Shown: positions 27,363 to 38,418 of the stretch, piece after piece
Layout: every line of letters begins with the position of its first letter
Numbering within the stretch: the stretch's first letter is position 1
From: Herbaspirillum rubrisubalbicans
GTDB lineage: Bacteria; Pseudomonadota; Gammaproteobacteria; Burkholderiales; Burkholderiaceae_D
Direction: 5' to 3'
Length of the DNA: 64,000 nt
Assembly (NCBI RefSeq): GCF_003719195.1
Contig: NZ_CP024996.1
Coordinates: forward strand, 5,553,594-5,617,593
Position numbers and translations under genes: made by a program
The notes under the pieces: model-generated
What the model was told of the DNA's origin: nothing
The model's input: the letters and a program-made list of their open reading frames with translations, nothing else
Database searches by the model: none

Positions 27363-27941
27363 ATGCAAGTCAACATCAAGGCGCTTCACGGCCGATTCAA
27401 CCGAGGCTATGCCCTCGACAAACATTCGATCTCCAGCACGCCTTGTGGCTATAACGAATCCGGTCACATGCAGTGGAACACCCTGCGTACTCAGGCTGGT
27501 GAGGCGCTTTACCAGCTGAAGTACAGGCAGCAGCGCAAGCATGTCTTGCCGCTCGCACTGGCCGTGCAAACGCATATCCTCCCTTTGTTGCCCAACTTTG
27601 GATTGATCATCCCGATGGCCGCCTCCAACCCGCGCAAGGAGCAGCCGGTGATGGAAGTCGCCCGGGCGCTCGGGCGGCTGAGCGGCAAACCGGTATTTGA
27701 GTTACTGAGCAAGATTGCAGGCCGTCCCACCTTGAAAGACCTGTCATTGCGATCAGAAAAGGAGGATGCACTGGCAGGCTCGATTACCTTGCATCGGCTC
27801 ATCATCAACAAAGGACGCTGGAACGCACTGCTGCTCGATGACCTCTACGACACCGGCGCCTCGCTGGACGCCGCGTGCGACGTGCTGCGCAGTTATGAGA
27901 AAATCGGAGAAATCTTTGTGGCGACGCTGACGTGGAGGTAA
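27363..27941 (+). CDS. ComF-like phosphoribosyltransferase (first gene of a two-gene island)
   Basis: The 192-residue protein has an N-terminal segment with GYALDKHSISSTPCGYNESGH and GEALYQLKYRQQ, a hydrophobic strand LPNFGLIIPMAASNPRKEQPVMEVARALGRL (about 79-105), and the PRPP-binding loop NALLLDDLYDTGASLDAACDVL (about 154-174). These are the features of the ComF/type I phosphoribosyltransferase fold. There is no zinc-finger N-terminus as in true ComF. It lies 4 bases before a SLOG-type gene, so the two are almost certainly translated together. The pair sits between DUF493 and the transaminase gene, which are usually near neighbours. Base composition is lower in GC than the flanks. The substrate is unknown. 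Confidence 0.8.
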   Translation: MQVNIKALHGRFNRGYALDKHSISSTPCGYNESGHMQWNTLRTQAGEALYQLKYRQQRKHVLPLALAVQTHILPLLPNFGLIIPMAASNPRKEQPVMEVARALGRLSGKPVFELLSKIAGRPTLKDLSLRSEKEDALAGSITLHRLIINKGRWNALLLDDLYDTGASLDAACDVLRSYEKIGEIFVATLTWR

Positions 27942-27945
27942 GCCC

Positions 27946-28530
27946 ATGACCACCGTTTTCATTGCTGGCTCCATCACCATCAAGCAGCTTGATGCGAAGG
28001 TGCAAGAACGGATCATGAATATCGTGCATCAGAATTTCGATGTCGTGGTCGGCGATGCCGACGGCGCCGACACGTCCATCCAGCAATTCTTGCTGCATTT
28101 GAAGTACCCGCATGTGACCGTCTTCTGCACCGGTAAGACGCCCCGCAACAACCTCGGGCAGTGGTCCGTACAGCACGTCAAGACCGCTCATCGGCCTGGC
28201 TCGCGCGCTTACTTTACGGCCAAGGACCTGGCCATGGCAAAGCTCGCGGATTCCGGCCTGATGATCTGGGATGCAAAAAGTACCGGCACACTGAGCAATG
28301 TCATCGAACTTCTCAAGCGCAAGAAATATTGCTGGGCTTTCCTCGACAAGCTCAAGACTTTCCACGCCATCAAGAGCGTTGATTCGCTGGAGAGCTTGCT
28401 TGCCTACATGGCAGCACCGGCACGCTTGCAAGCCGATGAGAAAATCGGGTTGACCGAAAAGCTCACGGCACTACGTGCGGGGGAGCAGCAGATGGCGCTA
28501 CTGCCCCATGACACTCTCGCCGCCCACTAG
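27946..28530 (+). CDS. SLOG-like nucleotide-binding protein (second gene of the island)
   Basis: The 194-residue protein begins MTTVFIAGSITIKQLDAKVQ and continues FDVVVGDADGADTSIQQFLLHLKYPHVTVFCTG. This Rossmannoid pattern (a strand ending in AGS, then a GDADGAD loop) is that of SLOG/DprA-like proteins, which bind nucleotides or nucleotide-derived signals. Later blocks are AYFTAKDLAMAKLADSGLMIWDAKSTGTLSNVIELLKRKK. The last 45 residues are helical. With the upstream phosphoribosyltransferase it may make or sense a nucleotide signal, an idea supported by the known use of SLOG domains in conflict systems. I cannot identify an effector domain. Confidence 0.7.
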   Translation: MTTVFIAGSITIKQLDAKVQERIMNIVHQNFDVVVGDADGADTSIQQFLLHLKYPHVTVFCTGKTPRNNLGQWSVQHVKTAHRPGSRAYFTAKDLAMAKLADSGLMIWDAKSTGTLSNVIELLKRKKYCWAFLDKLKTFHAIKSVDSLESLLAYMAAPARLQADEKIGLTEKLTALRAGEQQMALLPHDTLAAH

Positions 28531-28548
28531 GCGGCACCGGCAAATCAT

Positions 28549-29397
28549 TTACAGCCGCGCCTTGGCCGCCTGATAAGCCGCATACAACTTCCCAAACACC
28601 GGCCCCGGCTGACCGCTGCCGACCGGTTGGCCGTCGAGCTTGACCACCGGCAGCACTTCCTTGCTGGCCGAGGAAATGATGAGCTCATCGGCGGCCAGCA
28701 CCTCTTCACGCGGGATGCGGCGGGATTCGAGCACGATGCCTTGCTCGGCGCACAGTTCTTCCATCAGGCCATAGCGGATGCCTTCCAAAATCAGGTTGTC
28801 CTTGGGCGGCGCCGAGATCTTGCCATCCTTGACCACCCACACGTTGGAGGAGGATGCCTCCGACAGGAAACCATCGCGGAACTGGATCGCCTCGGTCACC
28901 TGGTTTTCTGCGGCGAACTGGGCCGCCAGCACATTGCCCAGCAGCGAGGTGGACTTGATCTGGCAGTTCAGCCAGCGGCGGTCTTCCATGGTCACGCAGG
29001 CCACGCCCTGTTCGATGGCCGAGGCCGGGGGCAGTGCCATGGGGTTGGTCATGATGAGCACGGTCGGCACCACTTCCTTGGGGAAGGCATGGGCGCGCTT
29101 GGCCACGCCACGGGTGACCTGCAGGTAGATCATCTGGTCCTCCAGGCCATTGGCCTGGACCACCTGGTCGATCAAGGCGTTCCAGCCGGCCTGGTCATGC
29201 GGATTCGGAATACCGATGCTGGCCAGGCTGCGGAACAGGCGCGCCAGGTGCTGCTGGCCACGGAAGGCCTTACGGCGGTACATGGGGATCACTTCGTAGA
29301 TGCCATCGCCAAAGATGAAGCCGCGATCCAGCACCGGTACACGGGCTTCGGAGAGGGGCGTGAATTCGCCGTTGAGGTAGACGATGGGATCATTCAT
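28549..29397 (-). CDS. D-amino-acid transaminase (class IV aminotransferase)
   Basis: The start is ATG at 29397 (MNDPIVYLNGEFTPLSEARVPVLDRGF) behind GGAAAG, which removes 13 non-homologous residues. The 282-residue PLP enzyme has GFIFGDGIYEVIPMYRRKAF and the catalytic Lys in NCQIKSTSLLGNVLA (near residue 145). It ends in a conserved SSASKEVLPVVKLDG segment. D-alanine and D-glutamate for the cell wall are the likely products, but branched-chain or 4-amino-4-deoxychorismate activity cannot be excluded. In related genomes this gene is near DUF493 and lipB-lipA, so the 27.3-28.5 kb island has probably been inserted. Confidence 0.88.
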   Translation of the reverse strand: MNDPIVYLNGEFTPLSEARVPVLDRGFIFGDGIYEVIPMYRRKAFRGQQHLARLFRSLASIGIPNPHDQAGWNALIDQVVQANGLEDQMIYLQVTRGVAKRAHAFPKEVVPTVLIMTNPMALPPASAIEQGVACVTMEDRRWLNCQIKSTSLLGNVLAAQFAAENQVTEAIQFRDGFLSEASSSNVWVVKDGKISAPPKDNLILEGIRYGLMEELCAEQGIVLESRRIPREEVLAADELIISSASKEVLPVVKLDGQPVGSGQPGPVFGKLYAAYQAAKARL

Positions 29398-29537
29398 GAT
29401 GGGCTTTCCGGTAATCGTTGATGAGTGTCGGTGCAACAGAGGCGCCGCGATGAATCCATTCTGTCACGCGGCCTCCAACCCACTTATGCAAAAACGGTAT
29501 AGGCCAGCATCACCCGCGGCTGCCCCATCCTCCCGAC

Positions 29538-31352
29538 TCAAGCGGCAATGGGCAGCATGTCCACCCGGTGCCCAGCCCCTTCTTCTGTGGCGCTGGGAAC
29601 GAATTTCCAGCGCACGTCATGGAAGCGCGCCAGCGTTTCGCGGTGCGCGATGCTGATCACGGTCAGGCCCGGCAATTCGCGCGGCAAGGCGGCGTAGAGT
29701 GTTTCTTCGGTCTCGCCATCCATGGCGCTGCTGGCTTCATCGAGAAAGACGATGCGCGGACGATTGAGGAACACCCGCACAAAGGCCAGTCGCTGCTGCT
29801 CGCCCGGCGACAGTGCCTGGCTCCAGTTGGCGGCCACATCGAGCTGTGCGGCCAGGTGCGACAGGCGACACAGGCCGAGGTAGCGTGTGATCAGGGCATC
29901 GTCGAAACTGCCTTCGGCGGCCGGATACGAGAGCGCCGCCCGCAGCGTGCCGATGGGCAGGTAGCTGCGCTGGGGCAGGAACATGGCCGGGGCATCCTGC
30001 GGCAAGGCAATGCGGCCCTCGCCATAGGGCCAGATATCGGCCATGGCTCGGATCAACGTAGACTTGCCGCAGCCGGAAGGACCGCTGATCAAGACATGCT
30101 CGCCCGACTCCACGCGGGCGTCGAGGCGGCTCATCATCGGGCGGCCATCCGGGAAGGACAACTGCAGACCCGCCACCGTCACGGCGCTGCCGCTGTAGGG
30201 AGCGACTTCGATGCTGCGGGTCATGCCGGAGGCGCGCTCGACATCGGCATGAAACCCGGCCAGGCGGTTGATGCTGGCCTTCCAGCTAGCCAGTGTGCTG
30301 AAGGCATTGATGAACCAGGACAAGGCATCCTGCACCTGGCCGAAGGCATCGCTGATCTGCATGAGCACACCCAGCGAAATGGCGCCCGAGAAATAGCGCG
30401 GGGCCGAGACCAGCATGGGGAAGATCACTGCAAACTGGCCATAGAAATTGACGGCCACGTTGAGCTTCTTGGTCAGCCGCATGATGTTCCACCAGTTCTC
30501 GCGGATGTCATCCAGGCGCGCCGTCAATTGCGCACGCTCCTGCGGCTCGCCGCGATACAGGGCCACCGCCTCGGCATGTTCGCGCACGCGGATCAGGCCG
30601 AAACGGAAGTTGGCCTCGAAGCGCTCCTGGTCGAAGCTCAGGCCCACCAGCGGACGACCGATCCACCACACCACACTGGAGCCGATGGTGGCATAGGCGA
30701 TCACGAACCAGACCATGTAGCCAGGGATGACCCAGGATTGCCCTAGTGCAGAAAACGTCAACGGCCCGCTCACCGACCACAGGATGTGAATGAAGGAAAA
30801 CAGGGTCACGCTGCTGGAGATGAAACCCAGCACCAACGCGAGCGTATCGGAGGTGAGCGCGTGCAGGTCTTCGGCAATGCGCTGGTCGGGGTTGTCCGAG
30901 AGCCGGCCCTGCTGGCCCTGTTCAATGCGGTAGTAGGCGCGATGGGCCAGCCAGCGGTCGAGGTAGCGCGTGCTCATCCAGTAGCGCCAGCGGATCTGCA
31001 GCGCCTGCTTGAGATAGACGCTGTAGATGGCAATGGCCACGAAGACGAAGGCCAGGCCCGAGAATTGCCACAGCAGCGACTTGAACTGCGGATAGTCGCG
31101 CGACTGCAGCACGTTGTACATGTCGCGGTTCCAGGAATTGAGCCGCACGTTGATGTAGACCATGCCCAGGTTCAAGGCAATGATGGACACCAGCAGCGCC
31201 CAGGCCTTCCACTTCTCTTCCGAGACCCAGAACGGCTTGACCAGGCGCCATATGTCGGCGCGGCTGGCGCGATTGAGGCCATGGGGGTCGCCCGTTGGGG
31301 TTGGGTTCGTAGGAGTGGCAGGAGATGATGGATCGGGCTGGCGTTCGGGCAT
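29538..31352 (-). CDS. SbmA/BacA-like ABC transporter (permease and ATPase fused)
   Basis: A 604-residue protein. Residues 35-330 contain the six membrane helices of the SbmA/BacA fold (WKAWALLVSIIALNLGMVYINVRLNSWNRDMYNVLQ is the diagnostic first block). Residues 380-590 are the nucleotide-binding domain with Walker A GPSGCGKSTLIRAMA, signature LSPGEQQRLAFVRV and Walker B RIVFLDEASSAMD. Relatives (YddA, BacA-related, ABCD type) move peptides, vitamin B12 or long-chain fatty acids across the inner membrane. The promoter region upstream carries a strikingly phased TTAA array. Signal-peptide-like sequence is absent, and the first 25 residues are Pro-rich. Confidence 0.88.
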   Translation of the reverse strand: MPERQPDPSSPATPTNPTPTGDPHGLNRASRADIWRLVKPFWVSEEKWKAWALLVSIIALNLGMVYINVRLNSWNRDMYNVLQSRDYPQFKSLLWQFSGLAFVFVAIAIYSVYLKQALQIRWRYWMSTRYLDRWLAHRAYYRIEQGQQGRLSDNPDQRIAEDLHALTSDTLALVLGFISSSVTLFSFIHILWSVSGPLTFSALGQSWVIPGYMVWFVIAYATIGSSVVWWIGRPLVGLSFDQERFEANFRFGLIRVREHAEAVALYRGEPQERAQLTARLDDIRENWWNIMRLTKKLNVAVNFYGQFAVIFPMLVSAPRYFSGAISLGVLMQISDAFGQVQDALSWFINAFSTLASWKASINRLAGFHADVERASGMTRSIEVAPYSGSAVTVAGLQLSFPDGRPMMSRLDARVESGEHVLISGPSGCGKSTLIRAMADIWPYGEGRIALPQDAPAMFLPQRSYLPIGTLRAALSYPAAEGSFDDALITRYLGLCRLSHLAAQLDVAANWSQALSPGEQQRLAFVRVFLNRPRIVFLDEASSAMDGETEETLYAALPRELPGLTVISIAHRETLARFHDVRWKFVPSATEEGAGHRVDMLPIAA

Positions 31353-31402
31353 GGCGAAGTCCTGGTGTTGTCGTCACTTGCTGCCCAGCTTGCCGCAAAA
31401 GA

Positions 31403-31464
31403 CTTAAACCAGGCTTAAAGGGAAGATCAAGCAAAGATTAAAAGAAGATTAAGAGAAGGTTAAT
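31403..31464. promoter_or_regulatory. Phased TTAA array resembling a response-regulator (PmrA-type) binding site
   Basis: TTAA occurs at 31404, 31415, 31438, 31449 and 31460, with TCAA at 31427, giving a period of 11, 12, 11, 11 and 11 bases. The first two half-sites read CTTAAA-N5-CTTAAA. A direct repeat with one helical turn per unit is the usual footprint of OmpR/PhoB-class response regulators, and the spacing equals that of the PmrA box. It lies 51 to 112 bases upstream of the SbmA-like gene. Confidence 0.6.
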
Positions 31465-31649
31465 GCAAATTGCCGGACCATTCACCGCTATTGAATGCAT
31501 CGGAACAATCAATAACCCAAGCCGGCAATTCCCGCTACACTGCGGCTTTCGGAATATTGCCAGGCATCAATATGATCTGATGCCGCACCCGAAGCCCAAG
31601 TATCGAACGACCGGCTGATGCCGGTCCCTTTCCCTTCTGGAGCCATGAC

Positions 31650-33344
31650 ATGAACCCCCTCACCCCCAAGCGCCGTTCGCTCAGCGTCGCGGCCCGACTG
31701 GCATTGAGTTTCGCGCTGGTACTGGCGATGCTGCTGGTGCTCACCGTGGTCAGCATTTCCAAGGTCAACGCCATCGAGGGCAGCCTGAAAAGGGTCAGCG
31801 AAGACAATAGCGTCAAGCAGCGCTATGCCATCAACTTCCGCGGCAGCGTCCATGACCGGGCCATCGCCCTGCGTGACCTGACCCTGGTGGGCGACCCCGA
31901 GGTCAAGGACGTGGTCGCCTTGATCGACAAGCTCGATGCCGACTATCAGCAATCGGCCAAGCCGCTGGACCACATCTTTGCGACCATGCAGGTCAATGCC
32001 GAGGAACGTGCCAGCCTGGAACGCATCAAGGCCATCGAAGCCCGCACCATGCCGCTGGCAGCCAAGACCATCGCCGCACGCCAGGCCGGTGACCTGGACG
32101 GTGCACGGCAACTGTTGCTGACCCAGGTCAAGCCGGCCTTCGTCGAGTGGCTGGCGGCCATCAATCACCTGATCGACCTGGAAGAACACATGAGCCAGGC
32201 CGAGTCGGCCAAGGCACGCAGCAACGCGCACGGTTTCCAGGCCTTCATGCTGGTGCTGCTGGGCGTGGCGCTGGTGGCCGGGGTGGTGCTGGCCACCCTG
32301 ATTACCCGCGCCATCCGAGGCGCCTTGGGAGCGGAACCGGATGAGGTCAAGGAGGTGGCGCTGGCGGTCGATCGCGGCGAGCTGTATCACGCCGTAGCCC
32401 TGCCCGCAGGTGGCGCGGGCCAGCGCCAGAGCATCATGGCCGTGCTCTCCGAGATGAGCGGCAACCTGCGCGGCACCGTCACCCGCGTGCGCGATGCGGC
32501 GGCGGGTGTGGCCACCATCAGCGCCCAGATCGCCGCCGGCAACAGCGACCTGTCGGCACGCACCGAAGACCAGGCCTCCTCGCTGCAAGAAACCGCCTCG
32601 GCCATGGAACAGTTGACGGCCACCGTCAAGCAGAACGACGGTCATGCCCGGCAAGCCAACCAGCTGGCCCACAATGCCTCCGAGATTGCGCGCCAGGGCG
32701 GTGCCATCGTGGACCAGGTGGTCGATACCATGAGCGCCATCAACACCTCTTCGCGCAAGATCGTGGACATCATCGGCGTGATCGATGGCATCGCCTTCCA
32801 GACCAATATCCTGGCCTTGAATGCGGCGGTGGAAGCCGCCCGCGCCGGCGAGCAGGGTCGCGGCTTTGCGGTGGTGGCTACCGAAGTGCGCAACCTGGCC
32901 CAGCGCAGTGCTGCCGCAGCCAAGGAGATCAAGCAATTGATCGATGCCTCGGTGGGCAATGTGGACAGTGGCACGCGCCTGGTGGAACAGGCCGGCCAGA
33001 CCATGGAACAGATCGTGGCCAGCGTGCAGCAGGTCACCGATGTGATGGGCGAGATCTCGGCAGCCAGCCATGAGCAAAGCCTGGGCATCGAGGAAGTCAA
33101 CAAGGCCATCGCCTTGATGGACCAGGTCACCCAGCACAATGCGGCCCTGGTCGAGCAGGCCAGTGCCGCCGTGGCCACCTTGCAGGAACAAGCGGTCAGC
33201 CTGAACCAGGCGGTGGGCGTGTTCCAGCTGGAGGCACCGCAGGAAGGCGCAGTCGTGGTGACCAGCACGGCCCCGGTGCTGCAGACGGTGCAGGTGCCGA
33301 CACAGGTGGCACCGGCACTGGAGATGGCGCGCCGGGCGGCGTGA
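31650..33344 (+). CDS. Methyl-accepting chemotaxis receptor, four-helix-bundle ligand domain
   Basis: A 564-residue receptor with membrane helices at about 13-35 and 205-225 that bracket a periplasmic domain of about 165 residues. The cytoplasmic signalling tip, [44 protein letters not shown], is intact, and methylation-helix segments with repeated Gln/Glu pairs flank it ([21 protein letters not shown]). The linker after the second helix is an atypical HAMP domain. It would bind CheW and CheA and bias flagellar rotation in response to an unknown ligand. The first 32 residues are basic and lead into the first helix. Confidence 0.93.
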   Translation: MNPLTPKRRSLSVAARLALSFALVLAMLLVLTVVSISKVNAIEGSLKRVSEDNSVKQRYAINFRGSVHDRAIALRDLTLVGDPEVKDVVALIDKLDADYQQSAKPLDHIFATMQVNAEERASLERIKAIEARTMPLAAKTIAARQAGDLDGARQLLLTQVKPAFVEWLAAINHLIDLEEHMSQAESAKARSNAHGFQAFMLVLLGVALVAGVVLATLITRAIRGALGAEPDEVKEVALAVDRGELYHAVALPAGGAGQRQSIMAVLSEMSGNLRGTVTRVRDAAAGVATISAQIAAGNSDLSARTEDQASSLQETASAMEQLTATVKQNDGHARQANQLAHNASEIARQGGAIVDQVVDTMSAINTSSRKIVDIIGVIDGIAFQTNILALNAAVEAARAGEQGRGFAVVATEVRNLAQRSAAAAKEIKQLIDASVGNVDSGTRLVEQAGQTMEQIVASVQQVTDVMGEISAASHEQSLGIEEVNKAIALMDQVTQHNAALVEQASAAVATLQEQAVSLNQAVGVFQLEAPQEGAVVVTSTAPVLQTVQVPTQVAPALEMARRAA

Positions 33345-33873
33345 ACCTTGATCAGCGCGCATCGCCGCTCACAACTCGCCCAGGAAATCGTTCAGAAGCC
33401 GCGCATCCATTGCTGCCGCTGACGCGCCATGGCTGCGTCAGCGGCGGTCCGGGAAACGTCACGAGAAGAATAAATCGGGGTAATTCATCGCTATGGCCGA
33501 TGAACCTGAATCGGCCCCCAGACATCCATCATTCATCCATCGTTCTCAGCCACAATCCCGTCACTGCTGCGTCACACCATTCCGATTTTCCGACAAGTGT
33601 TTTTCCCTGGCCCGATACACGCAAGGCGGTCGCATGTGAGATGATTCGGCTTCCATCTTTTCGCGGCCTGCCATCAAGGTCAGGATCAGGATAGCGGCCC
33701 GGTTGCCGCAGCGATCCGCCAGCCGCACATGAAAGGTGTGCCGCCCCGCGCCGTTTTCTTCCGGCACACCACAGTAAAACGTCCGACCGCGCCGCTGGCT
33801 TCTTTGCTTTCTGGCCGCCCTTGCGCCTGCCGCACCGCTGTCGTCTGCCATTCGATTTTTTGGAGTTCCTTGC
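33345..33873. other. 530-base gap after the chemotaxis receptor with a strong inverted repeat
   Basis: No gene is evident. CCGCTGACGC (33416-33425) pairs perfectly with GCGTCAGCGG (33435-33444) around a nine-base loop. This is placed to end the receptor message, but no T run follows it. The remainder is the leader of the ABC exporter gene. A TTTTTGG-type A+T patch precedes its ATG at 33874, where GGAG lies at 33862. Confidence 0.5.
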
Positions 33874-35730
<1,857 letters not shown>

Positions 35731-35741
35731 TGTCAGTCATG

Positions 35742-35765
35742 CGTAAATGATTTATATCATTTACG
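35742..35765. repeat. Perfect 10-bp inverted repeat CGTAAATGAT-ttat-ATCATTTACG
   Basis: The element lies 12 bases after the ABC exporter stop codon and just before its terminator. A near-copy (CGTAAATTATTTATATCA, 17 of 18 bases matching) lies at 40022-40039 after opgG. The core TAAATGATTT recurs after the ribA and transaminase genes. Confidence 0.7.
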
Positions 35766-35774
35766 GATTAATCC

Positions 35775-35816
35775 AAAAAAAATGGGCGCACTCAACGGTG
35801 CGCCCATTTTTCTTTC
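35775..35816. terminator. Bidirectional terminator between the ABC exporter and bglX
   Basis: The arms AAATGGGCGCAC and GTGCGCCCATTT enclose a six-base loop. There is an A run on the left and a T run on the right, so it can end transcription from both converging genes. Confidence 0.9.
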
Positions 35817-35826
35817 CGGCCTGGTT

Positions 35827-38184
35827 TTACTGCAGGTTGAACGAAGCGGTTTTCACATCCTTGGAATCCAGCCCGATCTGCACCTGGAATTCCCCCGGCT
35901 CGGCCACATACTCCAGCTTGGCGTTGTAGAAGGAGAGCGCCTTGCGGTCGATGCTGAACTGCACCTCTTGCTCTTCACCCGGCTGCAACATCAGCTTGCG
36001 GAAGTCCTTCAGTTCCTTGACCGGGCGCACCACCGAAGCAGCCACATCGCGGATGTACAACTGCACCACGGTGGCTCCCGCGCGGCGACCCACGTTCTTC
36101 ACCGTCACGCTGGCCTGCAGCTTGCCGTCGGCCGTCATGCTGGCCTGCGACAGGTGCACCTCCGAGAGCTTGAACTCGGTATAGCTCAAGCCGTATCCGA
36201 ACGGATACAGCGGGCCATTGGGTTCATCGAAGTACTGCGAGGTGTAGTTGCCGGGCTTGCCTTCGGTATAGGGACGGCCCACGCGCGGATGGTTGTAGTA
36301 GCTGGGAATCTGGCCCACCGAGCGCGGGAAGGTGATGGGCAGCTTGCCGGAGGGATTGACCTCGCCGTAGAGAACATCGGCAATCGCATTGCCGCCCTCG
36401 GTGCCGGTGTACCAGGTCTCCAGGATGGCCGAGGCATTCTCGTGCGCCCAGTTCAGGTCCAGCGGTCGGCCATTCATCAGCACCAGCACCAATGGCTTGC
36501 CGGTGGCCTTCAACGCCTTGAGCAGGTCGAGCTGGCTCTGTGGCAGCGACAGCGAGGTGCGGCTGGAGGATTCATGCGACATGCCGCGCGATTCACCCAC
36601 GGCGGCCACGATGACGTCGGCATCGCGCGCAGCGCGCACGGCCTCATCGATCATGGCCTGCGGGCTGCGCTTGTCCTGCACCACTTCCGGGTTGTCCCAA
36701 TTCAGGAAGTTCAGGTAATCGACGATGTGCTTGTCATCGGTGATGTTGGCCCCGCGTGCATAGACCAGCCTGCCCTGCCCGCCCACAGCCGCTTGCAGGC
36801 CCTGGCGCAGGGTGATGGTCTGTTTGTCGCGACCCGCAGCAGACCAGCTACCCAGCATGTCGATATGCGAATCGGCCAGCGGACCTACCAGGGCGATGCG
36901 CGCAGTTTTCTTCAGCGGCAGCGTGGCATTACGGTTTTCCAGCAGCACCATGGATTGCTGCGCCACCTCGCGTGCTTCACGGCGATGCAAGCGACTGTCG
37001 GCATAGACATCGGCCGGATCGTCGGCAGCGCGGCCGATGCGCACATAGGGATCCTTGAACAGGCCCAGGTCGTACTTGGCGCCCAGGATATCGCGCACGG
37101 CATTGTCCAACTCCTGCTGCGGGACCTTGCCCGAGCGCACCAGCTCCGGCAATTGCTTGATGTAGACCTGGTCGGCCATGCTCATGTCGGTGCCGGCCTG
37201 CATCGCCAGACGTGCCGCCTGGGCATCGTTCTGCGCTACGCCATGGTTGACCAGTTCGGTGATGGCGCCATGGTCAGAGACGGTCAGGCCCTTGAAGCCC
37301 CAGTCACGCCGCAGCAGATCCTGCAGCAGCCAGGTGTTGGAGGTGGCCGGCGTGCCGTTGATGGAATTGAGCGCCACCATCACCGCGCCCGCGCCGGCAT
37401 CGATGGCGGCGCGGTAAGGCGGCAGGTAATCGTTGTACATGCGCTGCGGGTCCATGTTGACGACGTTGTAGTCGCGCCCGCCTTCGACTGCGCCATACAG
37501 GGCGAAATGCTTCACACTGGCCATGAGGCGATTGGCAGCGATAGGCTTGGTATCGCCCTGCAGCGCGCGCACCGAGACCTCGGCAATGCGCGAGACCAGG
37601 TAAGGATCTTCACCAAAGCCTTCCGAGGTGCGGCCCCAGCGCGGATCGCGGCTGATATCGACCATCGGCGCGAAGGTCATGTCGATGCTGTCGGCAGCGG
37701 CTTCCTCGGCGGCGATGCGCATGGCCTTGGCCACCAGGTCCATGTCCCAGCTCGAGGCCAGGCCCAGACCGATGGGGAAGGTGGTGCGATGGCCGTGGAT
37801 GACGTCATAGGCGAAGAACATCGGGATCTTCAGGCGCGAACGCATGGCGCCGTCCTGCAGCGGGCGATTCTCGGCACGGGTGATGGAATTGAAGGTGCCG
37901 CCCACACGCCCGGCAGCCAGTTCCTCGGCCAGCTTCTTGGCCGGCATCTCGGGGCCGATACTGATGAGCCGCAACTGACCGATCTTTTCTTCCAGCGTCA
38001 TCTGGCGCAGCAGGTCGTCGATGAAGGCGCTCTTGTTGCCCAGCAAGGCCGGATTGGCTTGCGCCTGCGCGGCCGGGGCTGCGGCCAGCAAGGCGGCACT
38101 ACAGGCCAAGGCGCACAAGGTCAGGGCCAGGGTGCGGGGGCGGCGCACAGGGGCGGCTTGCCGCGCGGTAAGCTGGTGGGGCAC
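35827..38184 (-). CDS. bglX: Periplasmic beta-glucosidase, glycoside hydrolase family 3
   Basis: A 785-residue exported enzyme. Residues 1-42 form a signal peptide ending in AAQAQA. The catalytic (alpha/beta)8 domain holds the nucleophile Asp in GLTVSDHGAITELVNHG near residue 300. The C-terminal domains include VYADSRLHRREAREVAQQSMVLLENRNATLPL and the fibronectin-like YRIDV-type tail. It removes terminal beta-linked glucose from the non-reducing end of oligosaccharides. It is divergent from opgG, with which it shares 234 bases of promoter region, an interesting pairing because opgG makes beta-linked osmoregulated periplasmic glucans that this enzyme might trim. Confidence 0.94.
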   Translation of the reverse strand: MPHQLTARQAAPVRRPRTLALTLCALACSAALLAAAPAAQAQANPALLGNKSAFIDDLLRQMTLEEKIGQLRLISIGPEMPAKKLAEELAAGRVGGTFNSITRAENRPLQDGAMRSRLKIPMFFAYDVIHGHRTTFPIGLGLASSWDMDLVAKAMRIAAEEAAADSIDMTFAPMVDISRDPRWGRTSEGFGEDPYLVSRIAEVSVRALQGDTKPIAANRLMASVKHFALYGAVEGGRDYNVVNMDPQRMYNDYLPPYRAAIDAGAGAVMVALNSINGTPATSNTWLLQDLLRRDWGFKGLTVSDHGAITELVNHGVAQNDAQAARLAMQAGTDMSMADQVYIKQLPELVRSGKVPQQELDNAVRDILGAKYDLGLFKDPYVRIGRAADDPADVYADSRLHRREAREVAQQSMVLLENRNATLPLKKTARIALVGPLADSHIDMLGSWSAAGRDKQTITLRQGLQAAVGGQGRLVYARGANITDDKHIVDYLNFLNWDNPEVVQDKRSPQAMIDEAVRAARDADVIVAAVGESRGMSHESSSRTSLSLPQSQLDLLKALKATGKPLVLVLMNGRPLDLNWAHENASAILETWYTGTEGGNAIADVLYGEVNPSGKLPITFPRSVGQIPSYYNHPRVGRPYTEGKPGNYTSQYFDEPNGPLYPFGYGLSYTEFKLSEVHLSQASMTADGKLQASVTVKNVGRRAGATVVQLYIRDVAASVVRPVKELKDFRKLMLQPGEEQEVQFSIDRKALSFYNAKLEYVAEPGEFQVQIGLDSKDVKTASFNLQ

Positions 38185-38418
38185 GTGTTTCCTCTCTTTT
38201 TCTAAACTTTGGCGGCGCGCCGGCCTCTACAAGGAAGTGAGCGGCGGCCCATCGCATGGGGGTGATGCTGGCAGTAGCATGATTGACTTGTCTTCTATGA
38301 TGCTTAGCCGGCGTGACGGTTCGCTATATTATTCTGTTTTGATGCCTGCCGGACGGACAGGCCGATGGCAGTGCACCGGGTGTGCCCTGGGTGTGCTGTT
38401 TCTTTGTGGAGAAATACA

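Noticed and set aside
31403..31464. TTAA array as a CRISPR array
   Set aside because: The repeated unit is only four bases with 11-base steps; there are no spacers or cas genes.
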